From Janthinobacterium sp. BJB426 (GTDB taxonomy: Bacteria > Pseudomonadota > Gammaproteobacteria > Burkholderiales > Burkholderiaceae_D), in the NCBI RefSeq assembly GCF_002735705.1, contig NZ_PDZL01000008.1, forward strand, positions 62,001 to 126,000: a DNA stretch of 64,000 nucleotides, written 5' to 3'. The notes beneath the pieces were generated by a model that saw only the letters and a program-made list of their open reading frames with translations, searched no databases and was not told the DNA's origin. The translations under genes were made by a program, and so were the position numbers. This document shows, one piece after another, positions 63,064 to 64,000 of the stretch (positions within the stretch are counted from its first letter, which is position 1; every line of letters starts with the position of its first letter).

Positions 63064-64000
63064 TTAAGCCCGTGCCGCCAGTGCGGGGTAGTCCGTGTAG
63101 CCGGTAGCGTCCGGTGCGTACAGCGTTTCCGGATTCAGCGGATTCAAGGGCGCGTCGCTGTGCAGGCGGGTGGGCAGGTCGGGATTGGCGATGAACCACA
63201 GGCCAAAGGCCACGGCGTCGGCTTCCCCCTTGGCTAGCAGGGTTGCGGCCGCTGCCTTGTCCATTTTCTCGTTGGCAATGTAGACGCCGCCAAATTCCTG
63301 CTTCAGGTACGGGCCCAGACGATCTTCGCCCAGCGCTTCGCGTGCGCAGATGAAAGCGATGCCGCGCTTGCCCAGCTCGCGGGCCACGTAGCCGAAGGTG
63401 GCGCGCGGGTCGGAGTCGCCCATGTCGTGCGCATCGCGGCGCGGCGCCAGGTGCATGCCGACCTTGTCCGCGCCCCACACGGCGATGCACGCGTCCGTCA
63501 CTTCCAGCATCAAACGGGCGCGGTTTTCAATCGAGCCGCCGTAGTTGTCGGTGCGCAAGTTGGTGCTGTCTTGCAGGAACTGGTCGAGCAAATAGCCATT
63601 CGCGCCATGGATTTCCACGCCGTCGAAGCCCGCTTTTTTCGCATTTTCGGCGCCCAGGCGATAGGCTGCCACGATGCCGGGAATTTCTTCCGTGTCCAGC
63701 GCGCGCGGCGTGACGAATTCCTGTTTCGGGCGCACCAGGCTCACGTGGCCGGCCGGCTTGACGGCGCTGGGCGCCACGGGCAAGTCGCCATCGAGGAAGA
63801 CGGGGGCGGAAATGCGGCCCACGTGCCACAGTTGCAGCACGATCAGACCGCCCGCGTCATGCACGGCCTCGGTGATGTGTTTCCAGCCTTCCACCTGTTC
63901 CTCGGACCAGATGCCCGGCGTGTCGGCATAGCCCACGCCCTGTGGCGTAACGGCCGTCGCTTCCGAGATGATCATGCCGGCCGAAGCGCGTTGCGTGTAG
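63064..64000 (-). CDS. Old Yellow Enzyme family NADH:flavin oxidoreductase, partial (runs off window end)
   Basis: The C-terminal 312 codons are present; the N-terminus lies beyond 64000. The visible part reads on from YTQRASAGMIISEAT and has the FMN barrel signatures GGLIVLQLWHVGRIS, FDGVEIHGANGYLLDQFL, split, TDNYGGSIENRAR, and FIANPDLPTRL. This matches the NemA/XenB group, which reduces alkenes, N-ethylmaleimide and nitro compounds with NAD(P)H. The ATG at 63975 is internal and not the start. Confidence 0.92.
   Translation of the reverse strand, partial: YTQRASAGMIISEATAVTPQGVGYADTPGIWSEEQVEGWKHITEAVHDAGGLIVLQLWHVGRISAPVFLDGDLPVAPSAVKPAGHVSLVRPKQEFVTPRALDTEEIPGIVAAYRLGAENAKKAGFDGVEIHGANGYLLDQFLQDSTNLRTDNYGGSIENRARLMLEVTDACIAVWGADKVGMHLAPRRDAHDMGDSDPRATFGYVARELGKRGIAFICAREALGEDRLGPYLKQEFGGVYIANEKMDKAAAATLLAKGEADAVAFGLWFIANPDLPTRLHSDAPLNPLNPETLYAPDATGYTDYPALAARA

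Overview
The window is a gene-dense, GC-rich chromosomal segment of a betaproteobacterium. The gene style and the LysR/llpE/RND pump arrangement point to Burkholderiales, most likely Oxalobacteraceae (Janthinobacterium, Massilia or Duganella type). That placement is an inference from gene content, because no rRNA or other marker lies in the window. No prophage, insertion sequence or CRISPR array is visible.

Layout. 1-1408: the N-terminus of a PAS sensor protein, then four identical tRNA-Arg(ACG) genes. 1424-4602: an AraC regulator divergent from a phytanoyl-CoA dioxygenase-like gene and an FMN 2-hydroxyacid dehydrogenase. 4599-7669: a leftward operon of a membrane diguanylate cyclase, a CPBP protease-like membrane protein and an unknown protein. 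7760-12102: a tightly packed rightward run of GNAT, SUKH-like protein, GNAT, response regulator and histidine kinase, then a secreted esterase with a likely regulator site in its promoter. 12162-14598: hypothetical genes and a D-2-hydroxyacid dehydrogenase.

14595-23713: a LysR regulator divergent from a small membrane protein, an LlpE-like hydrolase that lacks its catalytic serine, and a complete RND tripartite efflux pump of MexEF-OprN/BpeEF-OprC/CeoAB-OpcM type. Twin palindromic operators sit on the pump promoter. A fasciclin-domain protein follows.

23779-27040: the most unusual region. Five paralogous genes encode small exported Ala/Lys-rich proteins, four of which are built from 11-residue repeats resembling group 3 LEA proteins. 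They form three transcription units. Each unit is preceded, at a nearly fixed distance, by a ladder of TGTAA-like half-sites phased every 10 bp, as expected for an OmpR/CpxR-type regulator. A serine hydrolase gene sits inside the array.

27254-34022: bacterial NHEJ (LigD and Ku) with a PAS hybrid kinase between them and an SDR upstream of Ku. 34149-37925: TetR regulator, SulP transporter, Imm1-like and DUF2750 proteins, GNAT. 37997-48183: part of a type VI secretion locus (tssF-tssG-PAAR-vgrG-tle4-tli4, with tssK divergent); the effector/immunity end is AT-rich. 48346-55986: two sensor kinases and a REC-PAS-GGDEF-EAL protein, probably one c-di-GMP phosphorelay. 56124-61807: a complete urease cluster, ureDABCEFG plus a HupE/UreJ transporter. 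61812-64000: an acyltransferase, a small hypothetical gene and an Old Yellow Enzyme cut by the window end.
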